The notes below the pieces were generated by a model, which saw only the letters and a program-made list of their open reading frames with translations, was not told the DNA's origin and made no database searches. DNA of 38,508 bases, taken from positions 58,987 to 97,494 of the forward strand of contig FR895444.1 of NCBI GenBank assembly GCA_000435595.1. The letters are read 5' to 3'. Position 1 is the stretch's first letter, and the number at the start of each line of letters is the position of its first letter. A program made the translations under genes and the position numbers. Origin of the DNA: Firmicutes bacterium CAG:882 (GTDB lineage: Bacteria; Bacillota; Clostridia; Lachnospirales; Lachnospiraceae). This document shows positions 8,534 to 16,006 of the stretch, one piece after another.

Positions 8534-9736
8534 ATGGCAGAATCAATAGTTACATTAAAAAAAGGTGAAGGAAGAGAATTCGGACAGGGTGGTCTGTGGA
8601 TATATGACAATGAGATAGATACAATATGCGGAACATTTAAGAACGGAGATATAGTTGCCGTTCATGCATTTAACGGATATATGCTTGGAAGAGGTTATAT
8701 CAACCAGAATTCTAAGATAAGAATACGAATGATGACAAGGAATGCCAACCAGCTCATAGATGATGAATTCATATATAACAGAGTCAGGGCAGCATGGAAT
8801 TACAGGAAGGATACGGTTGATACCTCCTCATGCCGGGTGATATTCGGTGAAGCCGATTTCCTGCCGGGAATCGTAGTTGATAAGTATGAGGATGTGCTTG
8901 TCGTTCAGGCACTCACACTCGGAATAGAGCATTTTAAGGAAAGAATTGTTGACGACCTCAAGGAGATACTTCGTGAGGATGGAATCGATATCCGCGGTGT
9001 ATATGAGAGAAGCGATGCGAAGGAGCGCGAGAAGGAAGGTCTTAAGATTGTAAAGGGCTTCATCGGTGAAGAGTTCGACACGAATGTCGAGATTGTTGAG
9101 AACGGCGTGCACTATATGGTCGATGTGGTGAACGGGCAGAAGACGGGATTCTTCTTAGACCAGAAGTACAACAGGCTGGCAATACAGAGACTCTGTAAGG
9201 GCAAGAGAGTACTTGACTGCTTCACCCATATGGGAACCTTTGCGCTCAATGCCGGTATTGCAGGTGCGGCAGAGGTCACGGGACTTGATATATCAGAGTA
9301 TGCGGTTGAACAGGCGAGAGCCAATGCAAGGCTCAACGGACTTGAGGACACGGTGCATTTTAAGTGTGCGAACGTGCTCGACGAGCTTCCTCGTCTTGCG
9401 GCGGAGGGCGAAAAGTACGATGTTGTGATACTTGATCCTCCTGCATTCACGAAGTCGCGCGAGGCAACTAAGAATGCGATAAAGGGCTACAGGGAGATTA
9501 ACATGAAGGGACTCAAGCTCGTGAAGGACGGAGGATATCTTGCAACCTGCTCATGCTCCCATTTCATGACACAGGAGCTCTTTACAAAGACCATCAAGGA
9601 GGCTGCACAGAGTGTGCATAAGCGCTTAAGACAGGTGGAGTTCCGCACTCAGGGACCTGACCATCCGATATTGTGGGCGGCGAATGAGTCGTACTATTTA
9701 AAGTTCATAATTTTTCAGGTGGTGGATGAGCACTAA
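8534..9736 (+). CDS. Class I SAM-dependent rRNA (cytosine-C5) methyltransferase, RlmI/RlmK-like
   Basis: A 400-residue protein with an N-terminal PUA domain (starting VTLKKGEGREFGQGGLWIYD), a middle beta-rich region (FGEADFLPGIVVDKYEDVLVVQ) and a C-terminal Rossmann methyltransferase. Motifs are GQKTGFFLDQKYNR, VLDCFTHMGTFALNAG (SAM site), DVVILDPPAFTKS and ATCSCSHFM, the last holding the catalytic cysteine expected of m5C enzymes. E. coli RlmI methylates C1962 of 23S rRNA; the same activity is likely but inferred. The GGAG of ATGGAGAAAAT is the ribosome site. TTGACG at 8470-8475 may be a -35 element, but I could not pair it with a good -10. Confidence 0.92.
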   Translation: MAESIVTLKKGEGREFGQGGLWIYDNEIDTICGTFKNGDIVAVHAFNGYMLGRGYINQNSKIRIRMMTRNANQLIDDEFIYNRVRAAWNYRKDTVDTSSCRVIFGEADFLPGIVVDKYEDVLVVQALTLGIEHFKERIVDDLKEILREDGIDIRGVYERSDAKEREKEGLKIVKGFIGEEFDTNVEIVENGVHYMVDVVNGQKTGFFLDQKYNRLAIQRLCKGKRVLDCFTHMGTFALNAGIAGAAEVTGLDISEYAVEQARANARLNGLEDTVHFKCANVLDELPRLAAEGEKYDVVILDPPAFTKSREATKNAIKGYREINMKGLKLVKDGGYLATCSCSHFMTQELFTKTIKEAAQSVHKRLRQVEFRTQGPDHPILWAANESYYLKFIIFQVVDEH

Positions 9737-9822
9737 GTGGGAATTAATGTAAAAAAATACATGGATTCCTATGAAAATATGTAAATTTTAACACTAATTC
9801 TTATCAAATGCAGGAGACACCT

Positions 9823-10617
9823 ATGAATAAAATGACAAAAATACTGCTTGGCATCCTTGGCGTATCTCTTGTGCCGCTCGCCATGCTCGGAGCTATGCTG
9901 TACTTTGGAAGGACGGCGGACGAGCCTGCAAGCGGAACAATAGATTTGGGAAGTGTAACGGAGAGCTACACCGGGACGGAGTATGCGGGGACGACGGAAA
10001 GCGTATCGGATACCGATTCAGACATCATAGACAATGTCAATTTTTTTTCAAAGGATATTCCCGACAAGGTTTGGAAAAACATGCAGGGGAAAAGCTACCC
10101 TAAGGACTGCACGGTCGAGAAAAAAGATTTAAGCTATGTTCATGTTCTGTATGTGGATTTCGGCGGAAGAACCTGCGAGGGTGAGCTTATTGTAAATAAG
10201 ATTATTTCACAGGATATTGTCGAGATATTTTGGGAGCTTTATCAGGCACAGTACCCGATTGAGAAGATTGCACTGATTGACGAGTACGACGGCGACGATG
10301 AGCTTTCCATGGATGACAACAATACATCGGCGTTCAACTATAGGATGATAGAGGGAACGGACATTGTATCACAGCATGGGAAGGGACTGGCGATTGACAT
10401 TAACCCATTCTATAATCCGCAGGTTAAGACTGCTGAGGACGGTGTGACGGTTATGCCGGAGGACGCAGTCGCTTATGTGGACAGGACACAGGACTTTCAG
10501 TACAAGATAGATCATGATGACCTGTGCTATAAGCTTTTTACGGAGCATGGATTCACATGGGGAGGGGACTGGAACACGACGAAGGATTATCAGCATTTTG
10601 AGTATGATTTAGAGTAG
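9823..10617 (+). CDS. M15-family D-Ala-D-Ala carboxypeptidase/L,D-endopeptidase-like protein
   Basis: A 264-residue membrane-anchored or secreted peptidase. An N-terminal hydrophobic helix (ILLGILGVSLVPLAMLGAML) is followed by a Ser/Thr/Gly-rich linker to about residue 70, then an M15 catalytic domain. Zinc and catalytic motifs are SQHGKGLAIDINPFYNP and the terminal WGGDWNTTKDYQHFEYD, closest to the M15C/CwlK type. These enzymes cut peptidoglycan stem peptides outside the membrane. I chose ATG 9823 over ATG 9808 because GGAG at 9812-9815 is correctly spaced only for the former. The AAC(3)-like gene begins directly after it and is probably co-transcribed. Confidence 0.88.
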   Translation: MNKMTKILLGILGVSLVPLAMLGAMLYFGRTADEPASGTIDLGSVTESYTGTEYAGTTESVSDTDSDIIDNVNFFSKDIPDKVWKNMQGKSYPKDCTVEKKDLSYVHVLYVDFGGRTCEGELIVNKIISQDIVEIFWELYQAQYPIEKIALIDEYDGDDELSMDDNNTSAFNYRMIEGTDIVSQHGKGLAIDINPFYNPQVKTAEDGVTVMPEDAVAYVDRTQDFQYKIDHDDLCYKLFTEHGFTWGGDWNTTKDYQHFEYDLE

Positions 10618-10624
10618 GTGAGTT

Positions 10625-11431
10625 ATGATGTACACGAAAAACGATTTAAAAGAACAGTTGGCAGCTATGGGCTTAAACGGCGGTGAAACAATACTTATTC
10701 ACTCGTCGATGAAAGCTGTAGGGCAGGTAGAAGGCGGTGCGGACACGGTGCTTGATGCGTGGAGTGAGTTCTTCGCGGATGGACTGCTGTTGCTCCCTAC
10801 GCACACATGGAAAACGGTAAATGCTGCTAACCCTGTATATAACCCTGAGAGCACCCCGTCGTGTGTCGGGCTTCTCACCAACATGTTCATGAAAAGAGAT
10901 GGTGTGGTCAGGTCACTTCACCCGACACACAGCATGGCAGGTCTTGGAAGAAATGCAGTGGAGTACCTCGCATGTGAGGAATACTGCAATACGCCATGTA
11001 CGCCGGGCGGCTGCTATGACAGGCTGAAGGACTGCAGAGGTAAGATACTTCTTGTCGGTGTGGGACATGAGCGCAATACATATATTCACAGTGTCGAGGA
11101 GGTGTTAAACGTGCCGAACAGACTCTCCGACAAGCCGATGAAGCTTCAGATTGTGATGCCTGACGGCGAATCACGCACGGTGTATGTGAGAAAGCATTAC
11201 AATGCCTCACAGCCGCATATATCCGAGGATTTTGTGAAGCTTAACCAGGCGTTTCTTGACTGTGGAGCGGCAAGACAGGTTAAGTTCGGCGATGCGGACT
11301 GCCTTTTGTGCGACGCAAGGAGAATTTTCGAGGTTGTAAGACATGTCATTGCTCCTGACCCGGAGTGTATCGTGACGAGCGAGAGTATTGCGCCTGAGAG
11401 ATGGAAAGACCTGATTTCACATAATAAGTAA
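10625..11431 (+). CDS. AAC(3)-family N-acetyltransferase (aminoglycoside acetyltransferase fold)
   Basis: A 268-residue protein of the antibiotic-NAT/YokD family. Motifs in order are ILIHSSMKAVGQVEGGADTV, LLLPTHTW, VVRSLHPTHSMAGLGRNA (with the conserved histidine), and GKILLVGVGHERNTYIHSVEE. Acetyl-CoA-dependent acetylation of an amine is the family reaction. The segment after HSMAGLG is rich in Cys (EYCNTPCTPGGCYDRLKDC) where resistance enzymes usually have a Ser-Pro pair, so this may be a chromosomal homolog with a different substrate. ATG codons occur at 10625 and 10628; spacing from GGTGAG slightly favours the second. Resistance should not be assumed from this sequence. Confidence 0.88.
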   Translation: MMYTKNDLKEQLAAMGLNGGETILIHSSMKAVGQVEGGADTVLDAWSEFFADGLLLLPTHTWKTVNAANPVYNPESTPSCVGLLTNMFMKRDGVVRSLHPTHSMAGLGRNAVEYLACEEYCNTPCTPGGCYDRLKDCRGKILLVGVGHERNTYIHSVEEVLNVPNRLSDKPMKLQIVMPDGESRTVYVRKHYNASQPHISEDFVKLNQAFLDCGAARQVKFGDADCLLCDARRIFEVVRHVIAPDPECIVTSESIAPERWKDLISHNK

Positions 11432-11477
11432 GAAAAATGTGAAAAAATAGATTATACTATGTACAAAAGGATGGTAA

Positions 11478-11849
11478 AGCCGTTGTGATGCAGGGCTTTT
11501 GGCGGCAAAGGCGATGATACCTGTGGAGACAATTCTTTCTGACATTAATTTTGGCGGCGAGGCGAAGGAGGCTGTCACGGAAAATTATCTTGCGGTGCAG
11601 TTGGCGTGCAGAGAGCATAAGCTCTATTATTGGGAATCTAACTCCATGGCTGAGCTTGATTTTGTCATAATGTATGGAAACGGTATTCTGCCGATTGAGT
11701 GCAAAGCCAACATTCATGTAAGGGCAAAAAGTCTTGAAATATTTAAAAAGAAGTATGATATAGCGCAGTCGGTGAGAGTTTCCGCTAAGAATTTCGGAAT
11801 GGAAAACGGAATAAAGTCGGTTCCTCTGTATGCGGCTTGGTGTATTTAA
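11478..11849 (+). pseudogene. DUF4143 ATPase remnant, C-terminal nuclease-like domain only
   Basis: The reading frame encodes the final part of a DUF4143 protein: DAGLLAAKAM (the conserved D-x-GLL motif), then GGEAKEAVTENYLAVQLA, LYYWESNSMAELDFVIMYG and ILPIECKANIHVRAKSL, finishing FGMENGIKSVPLYAAWCI. The D-E-K set is of the PD-(D/E)XK type. Complete members are about 400 residues with an N-terminal AAA+ ATPase. Here the frame is stopped at 11475-11477, no ATPase part lies upstream, and the homology begins before any good start codon. I therefore call it a degraded gene fragment. A TTG at 11499 could start a 116-residue protein, but no ribosome site supports it. Confidence 0.8.
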
Positions 11850-11852
11850 TAC

Positions 11853-11882
11853 TTGACAAGACAGGCATTGCGGCAATATAAT
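11853..11882 (+). promoter_or_regulatory. Perfect-consensus sigma-A promoter of a small transcription unit
   Basis: TTGACA at 11853-11858 and TATAAT at 11877-11882 with an 18-base spacer. It starts immediately after the DUF4143 remnant and points at the 22-codon ORF. The expected transcript start is near 11889. A short leader hairpin (TTTAGG/CCTAAA, 11904-11920) follows. Confidence 0.8.
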
Positions 11883-11951
11883 CAGCCTGTATCCGGAAAA
11901 CAGTTTAGGTAATTCCTAAAGAATAATTTTAAGAAAGCGAGGTAGTTCATT

Positions 11952-12020
11952 ATGAGAAATGCAGAGATGGAGATTGTAATTGAATATTGTGTGATTACCT
12001 CGGTTTGTGAAGAGGTCTGA
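11952..12020 (+). CDS. 22-residue peptide with two cysteines, unknown function
   Basis: A short ORF encoding MRNAEMEIVIEYCVITSVCE followed by EV. A GAGG site at 11939-11942 lies about nine bases before the ATG. It is enclosed by a perfect promoter (11853-11882) and a strong terminator (12091-12119), giving a transcript of about 230 bases with nothing else in it. The pattern of an acidic E-x-E-I start followed by V-I-x-T/S-S near the end resembles very short peptides I associate with gut Clostridia genomes, but I cannot name a family. The stop codon lies in the left arm of an 8-bp perfect hairpin (GTCTGATT 12015-12022, AATCAGAC 12046-12053). Alternatively the transcript is a regulatory RNA and the ORF is incidental. 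Confidence 0.45.
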   Translation: MRNAEMEIVIEYCVITSVCEEV

Positions 12021-12090
12021 TTAGTAATAGCTGTTTTATGCTGTCAATCAGACGATATTTTAATATTTATGTCAAATTATTGAGCTTATG

Positions 12091-12119
12091 GACCGTGGCA
12101 TTTTTGCTGCGGTCTTTTT
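12091..12119 (+). terminator. Rho-independent terminator of the small transcription unit
   Basis: GACCGTGGCA (12091-12100) pairs over ten positions, including two G-U pairs, with TGCTGCGGTC (12105-12114), with a TTTT loop and a TTTTT tail. Confidence 0.88.
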
Positions 12120-12134
12120 ATGTTTTTCTATAAT
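12104..12134 (+). promoter_or_regulatory. weak candidate promoter for rsgA
   Basis: TATAAT at 12129-12134 is a good -10 element, with TTGCTG at 12104-12109 as a possible -35 at a long 19-base spacing. It overlaps the preceding terminator. A terminator blocks read-through from upstream, so rsgA needs a promoter in this region. Confidence 0.35.
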
Positions 12135-12153
12135 GAAAATGATGGGTTTGTGA

Positions 12154-12206
12154 GCGGTACATGAGTGTGCCGAGGTAGTCCGAAATGAGAGATAATCATG
12201 TACCGC
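12154..12206. repeat. 11-bp inverted repeat upstream of rsgA
   Basis: GCGGTACATGA at 12154-12164 and its exact complement TCATGTACCGC at 12196-12206, separated by 31 bases, form a hairpin in the presumed rsgA leader. The core ATGTACCGC is also found within the fold-back element downstream of rsgA (near 13598-13606), so the two may be related repeat sequences. No direct repeats flank this copy. Confidence 0.5.
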
Positions 12207-12233
12207 AGATTATGAATCAGAGAGGACTAAAAA

Positions 12234-13286
12234 ATGGAGAAAAATAAGAATTTTAATAGTGATAACATCAGCGGGAATATCAGAGAAAACGGCATCAACG
12301 AAAATGATAGCAATATCCCGAATTGCAGATGCGTGGGACGTATCTGCAATGTGCAGAAAAATATGTTTACGATTCTTTTTGAAGGGAAGGAGTTACCGGC
12401 AAAGTGCAAGGGGAGCATCTACTACGGCAATGAGGTGTACCCGATAGTGGGCGATTATGTCGAGTTCGACTATCAGCCATCGGGTGAGAGCAGAATTGTA
12501 AAGGTGTGTGACAGAAAAAATATGTTGAAGCGCCCGTATCCGAGCGACCACAGCATGAAAAATTCGCTTGAGCAGGAGATGGTGGCGAATGTCGACTACT
12601 GCTTTATAGTGTGCTCGCTCAACGACAATTTTAATGTGAACAGAATACTGCGCTATATTGCGGTGGCAAAAACAGGGGAGGTCACGCCGGTAGTCGTGCT
12701 CACGAAGGCGGATTTGTGTGAGAATGTTAAGGACTATATGGACGAGGTCAAAGCGGCAGCGGGGGATGTCAGAGTGTACGCCGTGAGTGCCGTAAGACAG
12801 GAGGGAATGAGTGATCTTCTCACATATTGCAGGTCAGGAGTGACAATAGCACTTATGGGCTCGTCGGGTGTAGGAAAGTCAACGCTGATAAACGCAATCT
12901 CAGGCAGTGAGGTTATGAAGACGGGTGCGGTAAGAGAGAGCGATTCGAGGGGGAGACATACCACGACGACAAGGCAGCTGTTTGAATTGCCTAACGGTGT
13001 CACCATTGTCGATACACCGGGGATGAGAGAAATCGGAATGTGTGATGTCGAGGAGGGACTCGATGACACCTTTGCGGATATTGTGGAGCTTGAGGGCTGC
13101 TGTAAGTTCAGCGATTGCAGGCACGAGACGGAGCCGGGCTGTGCCATTAAGGCGGCGATAGCGGACGGAAGACTGTCGGCAGAGAGATATGAGCTCTATA
13201 AGAGTCTGAAAAATGAGAGCGCGAGGAATTTTGACCGAAAGGCAGTGGCTGTAAAGAGGAGACAGATTAATAAGGGCAGACACTGA
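12234..13286 (+). CDS. rsgA: Ribosome small-subunit-dependent GTPase A
   Basis: A 350-residue circularly permuted GTPase. After a polar Asn-rich N-terminal tail of about 30 residues come an OB-fold (about 33-100) and the G4 motif (VVLTKADL). G1 (GSSGVGKSTLINAISG) and G3 (IVDTPGMREIG) follow. The C-terminal zinc knuckle is visible as CCKFSDCRHETEPGC. The permuted order G4-G1-G3 is diagnostic. RsgA checks maturation of the 30S decoding centre with ribosome-stimulated GTP hydrolysis. The ribosome site is AGAGAGGA, ten bases ahead of the ATG. The N-terminal tail is longer than in most homologs; internal ATG codons are not preceded by better ribosome sites. Confidence 0.97.
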   Translation: MEKNKNFNSDNISGNIRENGINENDSNIPNCRCVGRICNVQKNMFTILFEGKELPAKCKGSIYYGNEVYPIVGDYVEFDYQPSGESRIVKVCDRKNMLKRPYPSDHSMKNSLEQEMVANVDYCFIVCSLNDNFNVNRILRYIAVAKTGEVTPVVVLTKADLCENVKDYMDEVKAAAGDVRVYAVSAVRQEGMSDLLTYCRSGVTIALMGSSGVGKSTLINAISGSEVMKTGAVRESDSRGRHTTTTRQLFELPNGVTIVDTPGMREIGMCDVEEGLDDTFADIVELEGCCKFSDCRHETEPGCAIKAAIADGRLSAERYELYKSLKNESARNFDRKAVAVKRRQINKGRH

Positions 13287-13393
13287 TTCCGGCAGAAGGT
13301 AAGGCGTGCAAAATCGGCGATAAAATATGCATAATGTTATAAAATATTGCATTGTGGGAGCGGACGGTTTGCGGTATTTTATAAATTAAAAGA

Positions 13394-13410
13394 GATGCGA
13401 AGCATCGATT
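13394..13410 (+). terminator. weak hairpin after rsgA
   Basis: GATGC-GAA-GCATC followed by GATTTT. The stem is only five pairs, so termination is uncertain. The rest of the stretch 13287-13414 shows no gene. Confidence 0.35.
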
Positions 13411-13414
13411 TTAT

Positions 13415-13443
13415 ATGAGCAAGCAGCAAAGCGGATTGCGAAT
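13415..13443. repeat. dispersed 30-bp repeat, copy 2
   Basis: ATGAGCAAGCAGCAAAGCGG followed by ATTGCGAAT matches the copy at 1942-1971 with one substitution and one deletion. Here it is intergenic, between rsgA and the fold-back element. Confidence 0.65.
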
Positions 13444-13486
13444 TTCATTGACCTGCAGAAGCAAGCATGGCTGTTTTAAGTTCTTT

Positions 13487-13695
13487 TAGGCGTTTGCGAA
13501 ACGCAGTTATGACGATATATAGTTGTGCAAATTAAACAAATTCACGAGCAGGTACTATGAAGCCGCCGGTACTTAGGCATTGTATTTTACTGCGTTATGT
13601 ACCGCTGCGTGATTCATGTAGCGAAAGCGTGCCTGCGGTGAATTGTTAAATTTGTACAACGTCCGCCTTCAATTATATAGTTTCGCAAACGCCTA
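13487..13695. mobile_element. MITE-like fold-back element, 209 bp
   Basis: TAGGCGTTTGCGAAA at 13487-13501 is the exact reverse complement of TTTCGCAAACGCCTA at 13681-13695. The termini are flanked by near-identical 10-base direct repeats, TAAGTTCTTT (13477-13486) and TAAGTTTTTT (13696-13705), as expected of a target-site duplication. The inner sequence continues to match imperfectly between arms (for example CAAATTAAACAAATTCAC against the complement of GTGAATTGTTAAATTTG), so the whole element can fold on itself. It carries no ORF of note. The right end lies 30 bases before the GH2 start and contains a possible outward promoter. Confidence 0.65.
13652..13679 (+). promoter_or_regulatory. outward promoter in the right arm of the fold-back element
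   Basis: TTGTAC at 13652-13657 and TATATA at 13674-13679 with a 16-base spacer, pointing at the GH2 gene 46 bases further on. A register with TATAGT (13676-13681) at 18 bases is also possible. Confidence 0.4.
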
Positions 13696-13725
13696 TAAGT
13701 TTTTTTGCAGAAGGGAGAAAAGATA

Positions 13726-15918
13726 ATGAGTGAGAATACTGCATATACGTCGAGCGGACGTGACGGTAAGTATCTTAGGGATATGTGTGACGGCTGGCAC
13801 TTCGGCGGAGAGGCTCTTACGGATGATGAAGTGACGGGGATTGATTTTGACGATGGCGGATGGGAAGTTGTGAACATTCCGCATACATGGAATATCAAGG
13901 ATGCGGAGGACGGCGGAAACGACTATCTGCGAACCGCCTTCTGGTACAGGAAAAGGCTTGATTATGATGAGGCATTCGACGGAAAGAAGGTATATCTTGA
14001 GTTTAACGGATCAAATCAAAAGACCGATTTGTATGTTAACGGAACTCATGTGCCGTACAACGGCGGAGATGCGTTCACGCACAAGGGCGGCTACACGGCA
14101 TTCAGGTTTGACGTGACCGATTATCTGGTGCATGGACAGAATGTGCTTGCGGTCAGGGTTGACAATTCGCATGATGAGGCGGTTGCTCCGATATCAGCCG
14201 ATTTTAATATGTGCGGTGGAATTTACAGGAGGGTATACCTCGTCGTTGTCGATAAGGTTCATTTTGACCTGAATAACAACGGCTCATCGGGACTTTTTTT
14301 CACAACACCCGATGTAAGGAGCATGACGGCGCCTGAAAGCCTCGGAACCGTCATTGTCAGGACAGAGCTTGTAAATGACAGCGATATTACAAGAGTGGTC
14401 ACGGTAAAAACTGCGGTTGAGGGGGATAATGCGCCCGAGGCATTAAGTGAACAAATCAGTGTTCCCGCGCAGGGAAGGGTTGTGTACGAGCGGACGGTTA
14501 AGGTTGCTGACCCTCACCTGTGGAATGGAATAAGCTATGAAAGAGAAGCTGCAAAGATATGTGAAGAAGGCAGGTCTGCCGGAAAAAGTGATGCAGGCTA
14601 TATGTACACCGTGAAGATCAACATAAGCGATGGTGATAAAACGCTCGATGAGGTGAGCGACAGGGTTGGCTTCAGATATTTCTATGTCGACCGTGAAAAG
14701 GGCTTTTTCTTAAACGGCAAATCACATCCGCTCAGAGGCGTGAACAGGCATCAGTTCTATAAAGGTATGGGAAATGCACTCACGGAGGCAGAGCATGAGG
14801 CGGATGTAGCCATAATCAAGGAGCTCGGCGCAAATGCGGTGAGATTGTGCCATTATCCGCACACGGATTATTTTTACGACCTGTGCGATGAGAACGGAAT
14901 AGTTCTGTGGACGGAGATACCGCTTGTCAACGCGCTCGGCGAGTCGGCTGAGTTCGTGGAGAATACAAAAAGGCAGCTTGTTGAACTCATGAGGCAGCAG
15001 TACAACAGACCTTCCGTCATTTTCTGGGGACTTCAAAATGAGATAGGCAACGGTGCAAACAGCGCGAGCAGCTTCATGAACGCCAAGCAGCTTGTGTATG
15101 AGCTTGACGAGCTGGCACACGGAGAGGACAGTTCGGGAAGATACACGACGCAGGCAATCAACCGCGACTATGCGATGAATCAGAAGGGAACGGCAGACTA
15201 TGCGGATTTTACCAACAATATAGGCTGGAAATCCGATATTGCGGCGTGGAATATATATCCGGGCTGGTATCCCGACAAGAATTTTGATGGCAATTTTGAG
15301 CAGCTCATGGACAGGAAGGCTTCATTTGACAATAGACCGATGGGTATATCCGAGTACGGCTGGGGCGCAAATGTAAATCAGCACGAGCTGTATCCCGAGC
15401 TTGAGAAGAACGGACTGCTCGCATGGGGACAGTGGCATCCCGAGGAGTACCAGAGCATCATGCACGAGCAGGCACTTAAATATATCAACACACATGAATG
15501 CCTGTGGGCGACATTTATATGGGTGCTTTTTGACTTTGCGGTGGATTCTAGAAATGAGGGCGGTCAGATTGCGTTAAATGATAAGGGACTTGTCACATGT
15601 GACAGAAAAATCCGCAAGGACAGCTTTTACCTGTACAAAGCTGACTGGAATAAGGCGGACAGATTCGTCCATATCACAAGCTCACGCTATGTCGACAGGG
15701 AGAGCGAGGACACCTATGTGAAGGTGTACTCTAACTGTGATAAGGTCGAGCTATATGTAAACGGAGTGAGCGTCGGAGAGATGGAGCGCAGGGGAAACGG
15801 AGTGTTCATGGTTAACAAGGTCAGGCTTATAAATGGAATGAATGAGATAAAGGCGGTCGGACATATTGGGGCAGACAATACGGAGTACACGGACATCTGT
15901 AAGTGGAGGCTGGGTTAA
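13726..15918 (+). CDS. Glycoside hydrolase family 2 (beta-galactosidase-like)
   Basis: A 730-residue GH2 enzyme with an N-terminal jelly-roll domain (WEVVNIPHTWNIKDAEDGGN, VYLEFNGSNQKTDLYVNGTH), an immunoglobulin-like domain and a TIM barrel beginning near GVNRHQFYKGMG. The predicted acid/base is Glu439 (FWGLQNEIG) and the nucleophile Glu543 (GISEYGWG). No signal peptide is present, so it acts inside the cell on imported oligosaccharides. It is shorter than LacZ and lacks the C-terminal beta-sandwich domain 5, nearer the compact GH2 group; beta-galactosidase is likely, but beta-glucuronidase or other specificities cannot be excluded. ATG 13726 is chosen over an upstream TTG because AAGGGAG lies eight bases ahead. 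Confidence 0.9.
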   Translation: MSENTAYTSSGRDGKYLRDMCDGWHFGGEALTDDEVTGIDFDDGGWEVVNIPHTWNIKDAEDGGNDYLRTAFWYRKRLDYDEAFDGKKVYLEFNGSNQKTDLYVNGTHVPYNGGDAFTHKGGYTAFRFDVTDYLVHGQNVLAVRVDNSHDEAVAPISADFNMCGGIYRRVYLVVVDKVHFDLNNNGSSGLFFTTPDVRSMTAPESLGTVIVRTELVNDSDITRVVTVKTAVEGDNAPEALSEQISVPAQGRVVYERTVKVADPHLWNGISYEREAAKICEEGRSAGKSDAGYMYTVKINISDGDKTLDEVSDRVGFRYFYVDREKGFFLNGKSHPLRGVNRHQFYKGMGNALTEAEHEADVAIIKELGANAVRLCHYPHTDYFYDLCDENGIVLWTEIPLVNALGESAEFVENTKRQLVELMRQQYNRPSVIFWGLQNEIGNGANSASSFMNAKQLVYELDELAHGEDSSGRYTTQAINRDYAMNQKGTADYADFTNNIGWKSDIAAWNIYPGWYPDKNFDGNFEQLMDRKASFDNRPMGISEYGWGANVNQHELYPELEKNGLLAWGQWHPEEYQSIMHEQALKYINTHECLWATFIWVLFDFAVDSRNEGGQIALNDKGLVTCDRKIRKDSFYLYKADWNKADRFVHITSSRYVDRESEDTYVKVYSNCDKVELYVNGVSVGEMERRGNGVFMVNKVRLINGMNEIKAVGHIGADNTEYTDICKWRLG

Positions 15919-15952
15919 AAGGATTTAGGAGCGATACAAAGGAATATTTATA

Positions 15953-15981
15953 AAAAAGATTCAGGTGTAAAAACATATTGA
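15953..15981. repeat. dispersed 29-bp repeat, copy 1
   Basis: AAAAAGATTCAGGTGTAAAA followed by ACATATTGA matches 38475-38503 at 26 of 29 positions. Its end merges into the TTGACA -35 element of the tetR promoter. Confidence 0.6.
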
Positions 15982-16006
15982 CAAACGCTCATATATAAGG
16001 TATAAA
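15978..16006 (+). promoter_or_regulatory. Consensus promoter of the tetR-type gene
   Basis: TTGACA at 15978-15983 and TATAAA at 16001-16006 with a 17-base spacer. The start point would fall at about 16013, inside the operator palindromes. Confidence 0.8.

Noticed and set aside
8439..8546. N-terminal extension of the minus-strand membrane protein by 36 residues
   Set aside because: The extension is AT-rich promoter DNA translated by chance, overlaps the start of the divergent gene, and a good ribosome site precedes the internal ATG at 8438.
10625..11431. A clinical aminoglycoside resistance gene
   Set aside because: The fold is right, but the sequence is of a chromosomal homolog type without mobile context; resistance cannot be claimed.
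13487..13695. A riboswitch upstream of the GH2 gene
   Set aside because: The exact terminal repeats with flanking direct repeats fit a mobile element better, and no known aptamer motif was recognised.
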